From contig JAROBA010000028.1 in assembly GCA_029432815.1 (NCBI GenBank), positions 19,577 through 83,576 of the forward strand: a stretch of 64,000 bases of DNA, read 5' to 3'. The translations under genes were made by a program, and so were the position numbers. Shown in pieces: positions 8,915 to 17,500 of this stretch (positions are counted from its first letter, which is position 1; every line of letters begins with the position of its first letter). Source of the stretch: Pontiellaceae bacterium B1224. GTDB taxonomy: Bacteria > Verrucomicrobiota > Kiritimatiellia > Kiritimatiellales > Pontiellaceae. Below the pieces are notes generated by a model. That model was not told where the DNA came from. It saw nothing but the letters and a program-made list of their open reading frames with translations, and ran no database searches.

Positions 8915-10553
8915 GGCGCATCCTTTCCAAATTGAGTTCGAGTTCCTGGAGATCGCCGATCGTGGCGGAGTGCAGCCCATACCAGGCCCGTTCAAACCGG
9001 GTTATGTTGTCTGCGAATACGGGTATCACCTCAGGATTGCGCCGGGCACGCCGCTTGAGTTCCCCCTGATAATCCAGATTCGATTTAGAATGAAGTATCG
9101 TCAGCGTATCCATTCGCGACAGATAGGCCAACCCAGCCAGAAACCAGGCCCGCATCGCCTTGCGCAGATCGCCCTGTGCCGCGAGTTCACGTGCCAGGGC
9201 AATCCACTCGTCTTCGGCCAGCATCGTGGCAATCACGCGTTCATCGTCGAGATCAACCTTCACGGTGCGCGCCTTGATTTCCTCCAGTTGTGGCGGAGGC
9301 TGGCGGCGGGCCAAAAATGCCTTAACCAGAAAAATCAGCAAGACAACGGCAAGAATCACCAGCGCAAAAACAGAGAGCCCTTTGAAAAAGGATGGATCGA
9401 GTCCGCTACTCTTTTCAGCGCGTGAATCCTGATCTGAAAAACGATCGCCCAGCCATTCAAAAAACCGCTCAAGCGCCTCGCCGAATTTTTCTAAGCTGCT
9501 TTTCAGCCATTGGGCAACCGATTCAAAAAAGGTTGCGAGGAACCCTTTTTCGCCATCGACTTCGGGAGCATATTCCTGCGGCATTCGCCATGTAAATTCG
9601 CGCTCCTGCATCACCCGGTCCACGGTAATATCTAACTCCTGCACATCAATGGCAGCCGTGGCAGCCGGCTCTTTGGCAGGGGCCGGCAATGTGCCGAATG
9701 CCAGCAGAAACACGAGCCCGATCCGTACCACTCCGGCCGCACGCCGACGGGGCGGAATACGCTTCAGATCGGCCAGCAGATCTTCCCCGGTGGTGATGGA
9801 TTCGCTCGCATGGAAACGCAGCACATAGGCCGACTTAATAAACGGCTCGACCACCAGATATGTCAGGCCGCAAACCACGGCCATAAAGGTTGAATTTCCA
9901 ATCCAGTGATAACTGAGTGTAAATTCCGATTCGATGCCTCCCAGTGATTTTAACAGCGCGGGAAGTTGCGCCAACACCGATATAATATTGAAAAAAACAA
10001 GATAGCCAAAGCCATACAGAATCGCGATGACATAGTGATTTTGCTTAGGCCAGGGTTTTGACAAGGCTCGTGCTTTTTCGGCGGATTTAACCATGGAGTC
10101 GGAAGCGGGATCGACAATGCACAGGTTTTGAAAATAGGCATAAACCCACCCGAACGGAATCATCACCAGCGCAGCCAACGGAAGGATCAGTAAACCCCAT
10201 GAAGCTCGGGTCAATTGGAAATAGGCCCGTCGGAGCAGCTTTGGTAACGAAAGCGGATCGGGCTCCCGCTGCGCGGCCTGATTATACAACAGTCCGCAAA
10301 AAACCGATTGCCATACACGCATCCAAACATAAAGCAGCGTCAGCCCGAACGCCCCCCCCGCACAGCGGGTTGCGGCAAACGGACTGGCCGACATGTCCGC
10401 CAGAAAAAAGAGTAATCCCATCACGAACGGGATTGCACCGATGTAAAATACGACCAGCGTTGAAAACGGAACCTGACGCAGCAAATGGACGGCACGCTCG
10501 ACGAGATCGAAACACCCTTCCTCTTCCGCCATTTTGGTTCGGGCGCGCTTCAT
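8898..10553 (-). CDS. Multi-helix membrane protein with C-terminal DUF4129
   Basis: About 551 residues from the ATG at 10553, preceded by GGAAGGATCT. The N-terminal half (about 270 residues) has six or so membrane helices. A long extracytoplasmic linker follows (about 290-390), then a helix (GLSVFALVILAVVLLIFLV). The cytoplasmic DUF4129 domain carries AAQGDLRKAMRAWFLAGLAY, then LDYQGELKRRAR and ITRFERAWYGLH. DUF4129 is often fused to transglutaminase-like proteins of MoxR operons; here the fusion partner is a membrane bundle. Overlaps its upstream gene by 4 bp and its downstream gene by 17 bp. Confidence 0.85.
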   Translation of the reverse strand: MKRARTKMAEEEGCFDLVERAVHLLRQVPFSTLVVFYIGAIPFVMGLLFFLADMSASPFAATRCAGGAFGLTLLYVWMRVWQSVFCGLLYNQAAQREPDPLSLPKLLRRAYFQLTRASWGLLILPLAALVMIPFGWVYAYFQNLCIVDPASDSMVKSAEKARALSKPWPKQNHYVIAILYGFGYLVFFNIISVLAQLPALLKSLGGIESEFTLSYHWIGNSTFMAVVCGLTYLVVEPFIKSAYVLRFHASESITTGEDLLADLKRIPPRRRAAGVVRIGLVFLLAFGTLPAPAKEPAATAAIDVQELDITVDRVMQEREFTWRMPQEYAPEVDGEKGFLATFFESVAQWLKSSLEKFGEALERFFEWLGDRFSDQDSRAEKSSGLDPSFFKGLSVFALVILAVVLLIFLVKAFLARRQPPPQLEEIKARTVKVDLDDERVIATMLAEDEWIALARELAAQGDLRKAMRAWFLAGLAYLSRMDTLTILHSKSNLDYQGELKRRARRNPEVIPVFADNITRFERAWYGLHSATIGDLQELELNLERMRHGFEA

Positions 10554-10876
10554 AGATCCTTCCACATATCACCGGAATGAAACGAGTCGGGGAACAGCAA
10601 GAGCAGCTGGCCTATTGCATAAAAAAGCATCCAGAGCATCACGAGACTCAGCAGCGCTCTCAGTCCCCCGGCAACGGCTCTGCCAACCCCGCGGAAGGCA
10701 CCGTCTTTTTTTTCAGTTTCCGGTTGATCGATTTTCTGAAGACAGGCAGTACAGATTAGCCGACCTTTGTGTTCGGTGATGCATTCCCGGCAGAAGAATT
10801 GTTTACAGGTTGGACACCGGGCCGCTGCCTCGCGATCCGCATGATTCATGCATTTGGTTTGATGCAGCGAGCTCAA
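10550..10876 (-). CDS. B-box-like zinc protein with one membrane segment
   Basis: A 108-residue protein. The N-terminus carries paired cysteines and histidines (CMNHADREAAARCPTCKQFF, then CRECITEHKGRLICTACL) arranged like a B-box zinc finger. The second half is a hydrophobic stretch (LRALLSLVMLWMLFYAIGQL) that should sit in the membrane. It may recruit a partner to the MoxR-associated membrane complex; this is inference. It overlaps both neighbours by 4 bp, so the three genes are likely translationally coupled. Confidence 0.8.
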   Translation of the reverse strand: MSSLHQTKCMNHADREAAARCPTCKQFFCRECITEHKGRLICTACLQKIDQPETEKKDGAFRGVGRAVAGGLRALLSLVMLWMLFYAIGQLLLLFPDSFHSGDMWKDL

Positions 10877-11439
10877 GACAATGCAGCTCCGGGTTCGGAA
10901 TCGCCTTGGAATACGGGGGGCGGTTCCGGAACCACGTTTTCAACAAAGGTGCCTTCCCGTTCCATATCATCGAGCGAAAACTCCCCTTGAACCGCCACCA
11001 GTTCCGGCTGAATTCGGCTCCAGAATTTACGCGCGGCCCTGACACGCTTAATCATCATCAATTGTTCCTTATTAATCCCTGTCTGAATCCAGCACTTGCA
11101 GGTCAGTCCCCGCACTAAATGGACAAGCCAGAAGATCAATAGAACAATGCCCAGGCCGTTAACGAAAGGCCGCCCATCGCCGGCGTTCATTCCTAGTGCG
11201 AAAATGCAAGCTGATATCAGCGGCAACAGGATAGCCCACACTAAATAATTCGCCGAACGAACCACGATAAAAGCCTGAATGTCGTTGAAGTAAAACCGTT
11301 TGTATTCTTCTACACAACCGACCTCTTTTACCACAAGCAGATGATCGGTCCCTTGCCAGATCTGATGGTGCGCCATTAATGACCCTGCCCGACCGCTTAG
11401 TTTGCTGTAGTTCATTGAACCTGCCGATCTACTGCTCAT
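10873..11439 (-). CDS. Hypothetical membrane protein of the MoxR operon
   Basis: About 188 residues; the ATG at 11439 overlaps the upstream stop, and later in-frame ATGs are possible. It has a soluble start (HHQIWQGTDHLLVVKEVGCV), then FYFNDIQAFIVVRS, two hydrophobic helices, and a cytoplasmic tail ending in a Pro-rich stretch. The soluble start plus paired helices resembles small PH-like membrane-associated proteins, but I cannot assign a family. Always read with the zinc-finger genes on either side. Confidence 0.72.
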   Translation of the reverse strand: MSSRSAGSMNYSKLSGRAGSLMAHHQIWQGTDHLLVVKEVGCVEEYKRFYFNDIQAFIVVRSANYLVWAILLPLISACIFALGMNAGDGRPFVNGLGIVLLIFWLVHLVRGLTCKCWIQTGINKEQLMMIKRVRAARKFWSRIQPELVAVQGEFSLDDMEREGTFVENVVPEPPPVFQGDSEPGAALS

Positions 11440-12025
11440 TAACAACTCCCCATACGATAAAGGAAATTAAGATGATCCATCCGGAAATCTGAAGGGAGGA
11501 AAAAATGAGAGCAAGCACCATGCGTCGTCTCATGCCCGGTGCAAATTCCAGTTTCTTCCGCCAATAACGGATGGCCACAAACAGGGCTGCGGGTGCTGTT
11601 ACAATGGTGACGGGAAAATAGATGATCAGTGGAATAACCGTTAATCCAATCGCCAGCTTGTCGTAGCGCATTTGCCGCGGTTTAAGCTGATGCTGGCCGA
11701 ATTCCTGTTTTCGCCTCAGTTCAAGACAGGAGGAACAAAGCATCTCTTCCCCGATCGGCAGTGCGCAGAGCCCGCATAAGAACCGGCCGCAATCATCGCA
11801 AAGCTGTTCAGCCTTTTTTCCGGCATGATAAAAACAGACCGCATCATCCAGTTGCGCCTTCAGTCCTTCGGTCGATTTCACCACCTTGCGGTACAGTGCC
11901 GGCAAGGCCTGAACCTGTATCTTGGATTTGCAGCTCCTGCACTCGATTAAATCCGTTGTCTGATTATAAAATTCAGCATCCAGCGGGTAGGTGCAACTCG
12001 GGCATTTGACGTTAAAGCGGTTCAT
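11429..12025 (-). CDS. Zinc-ribbon / B-box membrane protein
   Basis: A 198-residue protein. An N-terminal zinc ribbon (CPSCTYPLDAEFYNQ ... CRSCKSKIQ) is followed by a B-box-like module (CFYHAGKKAEQLCDDCGRFL, then CGLCALPIGEEMLCSSCLE). Two hydrophobic helices close the protein. Second B-box protein of the operon, related in plan to the 10550-10876 product, so the two may form a pair. Function unknown. Confidence 0.8.
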   Translation of the reverse strand: MNRFNVKCPSCTYPLDAEFYNQTTDLIECRSCKSKIQVQALPALYRKVVKSTEGLKAQLDDAVCFYHAGKKAEQLCDDCGRFLCGLCALPIGEEMLCSSCLELRRKQEFGQHQLKPRQMRYDKLAIGLTVIPLIIYFPVTIVTAPAALFVAIRYWRKKLEFAPGMRRRMVLALIFSSLQISGWIILISFIVWGVVNEQ

Positions 12026-12029
12026 CGTC

Positions 12030-12779
12030 TTATGTATAGATCACGCGTGTATTGCACATATGATCGTGAAGCGCGCGCTTTTCAGAATCAAATCCAGCCA
12101 TAATATAGCCGATATACATAATTAAACCACTGAGCATATACGCAAAGTAGCGTCCAACGGCTCGGCCATACGAAATCGGGGTTCCATCCGACATGACCAC
12201 TTTAACTCCCACAGCCTTTTTCCCCAGCGTGGCTCCATATCTTCCATGCATCCAGATCAGGTAGATGGCCGGAATCAACAACATGCTCAAATAGAGCACA
12301 ATCGCCAATATCACAAAGCCCGGGCCTTCTGATGCTTTCGTCATAGCAAATTGAAAACCGAAGTTCGCGGGCAGACTAAAGATTGACATAACGAGTCCAT
12401 CAATGAACACGGCCAGGAAGCGCCGCCAAAAGCCCGCGTACCTCATGATCGAGGAACTGCTGACCTCCGCATTTTCCTTAATCTGCTGTATAAAATTCGG
12501 CTTACAACCTGCGCAGACCGAAACCCCTTCAAATTGAATCAGTTGATCGGCATCAAATGTTTTTCCGCACATGGAGCAGGTAGCGCCGGTTGGATTTTCA
12601 GCACTCGCCAACGCTGCGGCGGGCTTTGGGGGCAATGTTCCGTATGGCGTCCAATCCTTCAGCTTTTCATGCCATACCAACGTATCATCATGTATGTCGC
12701 CACGTTTCACCAATAGTGGAATATCGGCATTTGAAAGCGGCCCTTGCTTTTCCCCATTCTTAATATAATACCACTGCAT
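12030..12779 (-). CDS. GYF_2 - zinc ribbon - RDD fusion protein
   Basis: About 249 residues from the ATG at 12779 (AGGGGGAC upstream). Three parts are visible. A GYF_2 domain (QWYYIKNGEKQGPLSNADI, LVWHEKLKDW) comes first. A single zinc ribbon (CSMCGKTFDADQL ... VCAGC) follows. An RDD membrane domain ends the protein (YAGFWRRFLAVFIDGLVMSI, RYGATLGKKAVGVKVV, ALHDHMCNTRVIY). First gene of the 12-gene operon that runs to 2333, all genes overlapping or within about 15 bp. The GYF_2 domain probably binds proline-rich protein segments. Confidence 0.88.
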   Translation of the reverse strand: MQWYYIKNGEKQGPLSNADIPLLVKRGDIHDDTLVWHEKLKDWTPYGTLPPKPAAALASAENPTGATCSMCGKTFDADQLIQFEGVSVCAGCKPNFIQQIKENAEVSSSSIMRYAGFWRRFLAVFIDGLVMSIFSLPANFGFQFAMTKASEGPGFVILAIVLYLSMLLIPAIYLIWMHGRYGATLGKKAVGVKVVMSDGTPISYGRAVGRYFAYMLSGLIMYIGYIMAGFDSEKRALHDHMCNTRVIYT

Positions 12780-12897
12780 TAAAGTCCCCCTGGTTAACGA
12801 ATTGACATTCCACCCCAAAACACATGAACTGTTTTAACATTAGTAGTAAAAAGATTAAGAAAAAGACGAAACATCGTCGAGAAAAGATCGAGAAGAA

Positions 12898-14007
12898 ATG
12901 GAAAATCCAGGCATCCCCCAATACGCCACCCAAGACATTGAAAGCCTCGGCCGGAAACATGAGGAGCAACCGCACCCGCTGCGTACGTGCTTTGCGCGCG
13001 ACCGCGACCGCATTTTTCACAGCCGCTGTTTCCGAAGGTTGGAATATAAAACTCAGGTTTTTGTAAACGGCACGGCCGACCACTACCGCACGCGCCTGAC
13101 CCACACCATGGAAGTTTCGGCCGCAGGCCGGACGTTGGCGCGCATCCTGAAAGCCAACGAAGATCTGACCGAATGCATCTGCCTCGCCCACGATCTTGGC
13201 CACAGTCCCTTCGGGCACGAAGGTGAAAAAGTTCTGGATGATCTGATGCAGGAGCACGGCGGGTTCGATCATAATCTCCAGAGCTTGCGAAATGTTGAAG
13301 TGGTGGAATCGCCCTATCCGGACTTCCACGGACTCAACCTCACCTGGGAGGTCCGCGCCGGACTCCTGAAACACGAGGCCCATATTGAAGGCGCTCAGCT
13401 GGACGGTCATCCCATCGGCCCGTTCCAATCATTGGAAGCACAGATTGCCGATATGGCCGACGACATGACCTATCATGCGCACGATGTCGACGACGGGCTG
13501 GAAGCCGGAATTGTGACCCTCCAGCAATTGGAAACCACCGAGTTCTGGCGCGTGGCCGCCGCCGCAACCCGGGAGCGCTACCCCAACCTCTCCGAATACC
13601 AGTTTCTGCGCGCCACCATTCGCACCATGCTGGAGCTTCAGGTCGTCGATGTGAGCAACCACGCTTTCCAAACCTTGGAAAAATACAACCCGCAATCGGT
13701 GCGCGAGGTCATGACGGCACCCGAACGAATTGTTGATTTCAGCCCCGAGACCCGCGAAATGCTCAACGAATTTTCCGCCTTCATGTTCAAGAATCTATAT
13801 TTTCACCACGGCGTAGCCAATGCCACGCGGGAATCCGTTGCCATGATGCGGAAACTTTTCCTGCACTACATCGAACATCCCGAAACCATGGGGTGCAAAG
13901 CACGCGCACGAATCGCGTCCGAAGGCCTCTGGCGCACGGTCTGCGACTACGTCGCCGGCTGCACCGACCGCTATGCAATCGAAGAGTTTGAGAAGTACGG
14001 GCTGTAA
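12898..14007 (+). CDS. dgt: dNTP triphosphohydrolase (dGTPase), HD superfamily
   Basis: A 369-residue HD-domain protein. The start shows FARDRDRIFHSRCFRRLEYKTQVF. TRLTHTMEVS carries the first metal-binding His, CLAHDLGHSPFGHEGE the HD pair, and IADMADDMTYHAHDVDDGL the distal Asp. This is the standard dGTPase-like type 2 layout that degrades dNTPs to nucleosides and triphosphate to balance the pool. Starts 118 bp from the divergent GYF/RDD operon. Two exact palindromes sit inside, both read FQxLE, and two near copies. Confidence 0.93.
   Translation: MENPGIPQYATQDIESLGRKHEEQPHPLRTCFARDRDRIFHSRCFRRLEYKTQVFVNGTADHYRTRLTHTMEVSAAGRTLARILKANEDLTECICLAHDLGHSPFGHEGEKVLDDLMQEHGGFDHNLQSLRNVEVVESPYPDFHGLNLTWEVRAGLLKHEAHIEGAQLDGHPIGPFQSLEAQIADMADDMTYHAHDVDDGLEAGIVTLQQLETTEFWRVAAAATRERYPNLSEYQFLRATIRTMLELQVVDVSNHAFQTLEKYNPQSVREVMTAPERIVDFSPETREMLNEFSAFMFKNLYFHHGVANATRESVAMMRKLFLHYIEHPETMGCKARARIASEGLWRTVCDYVAGCTDRYAIEEFEKYGL
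13423..13437. repeat. TTCCA palindrome copy
   Basis: Exact copy, spacer ATCAT; inside dgt, read as FQSLE. Confidence 0.95.
13666..13680. repeat. TTCCA palindrome copy
   Basis: Exact copy, spacer AACCT; inside dgt, read as FQTLE. Confidence 0.95.
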
Positions 14008-14021
14008 GCGGAGATTCGTTT

Positions 14022-14429
14022 ATGATCGAAACGGTTATAAAGATTCAACCCGGCATCGATATCGCCATGACCATGCTGATCTGGCTGGTGCAGCTGGTCA
14101 TCTACCCAGCCTATCTGTCCATTGATAAAAAACTTTTCCAGGATTGGCACCATCGATACATGCGAACGATTTCCTTTATCGTAATCCCCCTCATTCTGGC
14201 GCAGGGTCTATGCATCGGTTTCCAATGTCTGGAAAACTTTTCCCTTATGATTTTCCTGCAGGCGGTGATGTTTATCGTCGCCTGGACAACCACCTTCACG
14301 CAGTCCGTCCCCTGCCATAAAAAACTGCAGGCCAACGGCTGGAACGAAGGCATCATCAAACGGCTGATTCTCACCAACTGGATCCGAACGGTTGCCTGGA
14401 CGTCGGTGATGCTGCTCGATTGGTTTTAA
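14022..14429 (+). CDS. Small four-helix membrane protein
   Basis: A 135-residue protein with about four hydrophobic segments (MLIWLVQLVIYPAYLSI, FIVIPLILAQGLCIGF, FLQAVMFIVAWTTTF, TVAWTSVMLLDWF) and conserved-looking H-x-x-Y and N-W-I-R-T-V-A-W motifs. The pattern recalls DUF1772/DUF4149-like proteins. It begins 14 bp after dgt, so likely cotranscribed. Function unknown. Confidence 0.75.
   Translation: MIETVIKIQPGIDIAMTMLIWLVQLVIYPAYLSIDKKLFQDWHHRYMRTISFIVIPLILAQGLCIGFQCLENFSLMIFLQAVMFIVAWTTTFTQSVPCHKKLQANGWNEGIIKRLILTNWIRTVAWTSVMLLDWF
14220..14234. repeat. TTCCA palindrome copy
   Basis: Exact copy, spacer ATGTC; inside the small membrane protein gene, read as FQCLE within a membrane helix. 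Confidence 0.95.
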
Positions 14430-14461
14430 CCACAGGGTTCTAACAGAGCATTTCAAACAGA

Positions 14462-14484
14462 AACGGTGCGGAGCACCGTTCTAC
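14462..14484 (-). repeat. GTAG-REP hairpin
   Basis: On the minus strand it reads GTAG, then AACGGTGC, loop TCC, GCACCGTT: a perfect 8-bp stem. Same architecture as the hairpins at 26728, 55459 and 62303. It lies between two convergent genes, next to a second dispersed-looking string (14499-14517, GACTTCGCTCAGGGTATGG) that contains the stop codon of the beta-helix gene. Confidence 0.8.
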
Positions 14485-14509
14485 TTGAACTGCACCCATT
14501 TGACTTCGC

Positions 14510-17500
14510 TCAGGGTATGGCCACTTCTACCTTGAAGTATTCGGCAGAAAGGTTGTTGCTGATGCTCATCGAATCTGCGCCGCCGGTTCCCATGCGGCCC
14601 GAATCGGTTGGGGTCCAGCTTCCGTCAACCAAGTTGGTGCTTTGGAGCAAGGTGTACTGCCGGTTTTCCGATGATTGGAAATAGACGGTGCTGTTGCTGA
14701 TGGAGGTGATGTGGAACCAGTCGTTCGAATCCATCGGGGCGGTGTCCGCCACATATTCCGCGTAGTCAGAGGCTGCATCGCCATCAGAATCGTAGAGCGT
14801 GCCATCATATTCATAGGCCCCCATATCTACCTTTTCATTCACGATGCGCGCATTGCCATCCAGATCGGTGCTGCCGATTCCATATGCTTTGATTCCGGCA
14901 TCAATGCAGGGCGACGTGAGGGCGAGCCGGAAATTACCCGCAGCGCGGTTAATGAATACCGGTTCCGAGGTAATGCTTCCGAAATCGCCCTGCGCATCCG
15001 GAGAACATGAGTACGAGATCGTAGGATAGTAGTCCAGATCGGTGGGCGTATTATACCAGATAATGCAGTTATTCACCGTGCCGCCGCGTATCCCGCCGCC
15101 ATAGTTTTCAATCACGGTACAGTGGTTAGCGGTCCCCCAGTATATCCCGCCGCCGTAATAGGCGGCCGAATTTCCGATGAAGATGCTGTTGTTTGCCGTG
15201 CCTCTGTACATCCCGCCGCCGTAGCTGGCCGAGTTTTCGGTGAAGGTGCAGTGGTGCGCTGTTCCGAAGCCTATTCCACCACCGACACTGGCCGAGTTTC
15301 CAGTGAAGATGCAGTGGTTCGCAATACCCTTGTACATCCCACCGCCGCTGTCGCTTGCCGAGTTTCCAGTGAAAGAGCAGTGGCTCGCGGTACCGCCGTG
15401 CATCCCACCACCGTATTCGGCCGAGTTTCCGATGAAGGTGCAGTTGGTTACAACCGGAGTTGTAGAAGAGCAATAGATTCCGCCGCCCTTCAGGGTGAAT
15501 CCGCTGAGGATGCTGGCCGCGTCGCCTAGGTTAAAGCTGCGGCCGTAACCATACACAACTGTTTCTTCCGGCCCGTTCAGACTTCGAATGATCATTGCGG
15601 AAGGGACCTTAACCGTAGACGTATAATAGGTTCCGTCTGCTAACCAGACGGTCCCGCCATAACAGGTTTGCGCTTCGACTCCCGCCCGAACAGAGGCCTT
15701 GGCTGTTGCCCAACTTAGGCCATCGTTGGCATCGCCCCCATCGCGGGCCACATAAACCTCCGCGTCCGCCTCCGATACCACTGTAATCCGTTGCGTAATG
15801 CTGAGGCCGTCCGGATAGTCTCCATTAAAGGCGCTTAGCACGAGATCATATTCCCCGGTGGTGTTCCACTGGTGGGTCGCGGAAAATAATACATTGGAAA
15901 CCATCTGACCGTCACCAAACGAGAGGACGGAAGAGGATATCGCTCCTTCAATATTTAATTGAAAAGGCATCTCCAGGCCGACCCGGCATTGTTCCTGCAG
16001 ATTGACAAATTCCAGTTCGATTGGACCGAAAACCATTTCAGAAAACTCATCGCATCCCATGGAGGGCGGGTTTTTCCAAACCTCGCCATCAATATCGGTA
16101 CCCGATGAATATAGGATGCTTCCCGCCCCGATGCAGGGCGATCCCGCGGCCAAATGAGAGCTGGAGACAAGCATCGGCGCGGTGGTAATGCACCCGTTTT
16201 CGCCCTGTGTTACATTGGGGGAACAGGTGTGGGAGGCCGTGGTGTCGTACAGATCGTCTCCGGCATAACCAGCCGTATTATACCAGACAATGCAATTGTG
16301 CGCCGTACTGGAGTACATCCCGCCGCCATCGCCGCCTGCCGAGTTCCCGCTGAAGGTGCAGTTGTTCGCCTTGCTCACCTTAGTATATCCTCCACTCATC
16401 CCACCACCATTGCCACCTGCCCAGTTCCCGCTGAAGATGCAGTTATTTGCCGTGCAGGACTGGTCCCATTGTCCGCCCATCCCGCCTCCATTGCCGCCTG
16501 CCGAGTTCCCGGTGAAGGCGCAGTTATTCGCCACACCGATATGCATCCCGCCGCCGTCAGCGCCTGCTAAGTTTCCAGTGATGGTACAATGGTTCGCAGT
16601 GCCTCCATTCATCCCCCCTCCGTCGTAGTCTGCCGAGTTTCCATTAAAGACGCAGTGGTTCGCCGTGCCGACCTCCATCCCGCCGCCGTAATAGGCGGCC
16701 GAATTTCCGATGAAGGTGCAATGGCTCGCTATACCGGAGTACATCCCGCCGCCATTATAGGCCGAATTCTCAGTAAAGGTGCAATGGTTCACCGTACCTC
16801 CATTCATCCCGCCGCCATTATAGGACGAGTTATCGGTAAAGGTGCAATGGTTCGCTATGCCGGAGTACATCCCGCCACCGTCTCCAGCCGTGTTTTCAGT
16901 GAAGGTGCAATCGCTCGCAGTGCCGAAGTGCATTCCGCCACCGTTCTCGCTGGCCGAGTTCCCGCTGAAGGTGCAGTGGCTCGCTGTACCGTAGTGCATA
17001 CCGCCCCCGTTCTCACTGGCCGAGTTTCCTCTGACGACGCAGTTGGTTACCAGCGGGTTTTTCGTGGTGCAATAGATTCCGCCACCGTCATCACCGGAAA
17101 GTCCGTTGGAAATGGTGAGTCCACTGAGGGTGCAGGCCGCGTCGCCGAGATTAAAGCAACGAGTGCTGCCGCCGCCATCCACACTTGTTGATTCAGGGCC
17201 GTTCAGACTCTGGATTCTAATTCCCTGAACAACCAGCACTTCGGACGTGACGGAATAGGTGCCATTGCTCAACAAGACGGTCCCCCCATTACAGGCATCC
17301 ACACCAGCCTGAATGGTCTCCTTGGCCGTGGCCCAACTCAACCCATCCTTGGTGTCGTCTCCATCGGGGGCGACATAAACCGTCGCGTCCGCCGCGGATA
17401 TCACGGTAATGCGTTGCGTAATGCTGAGGCCATCGGGATAGTCCAAATTATAGGCGCTTAGTACGAGATCATATTCCCCCGCGGTCTGCCACTGGTGGGT

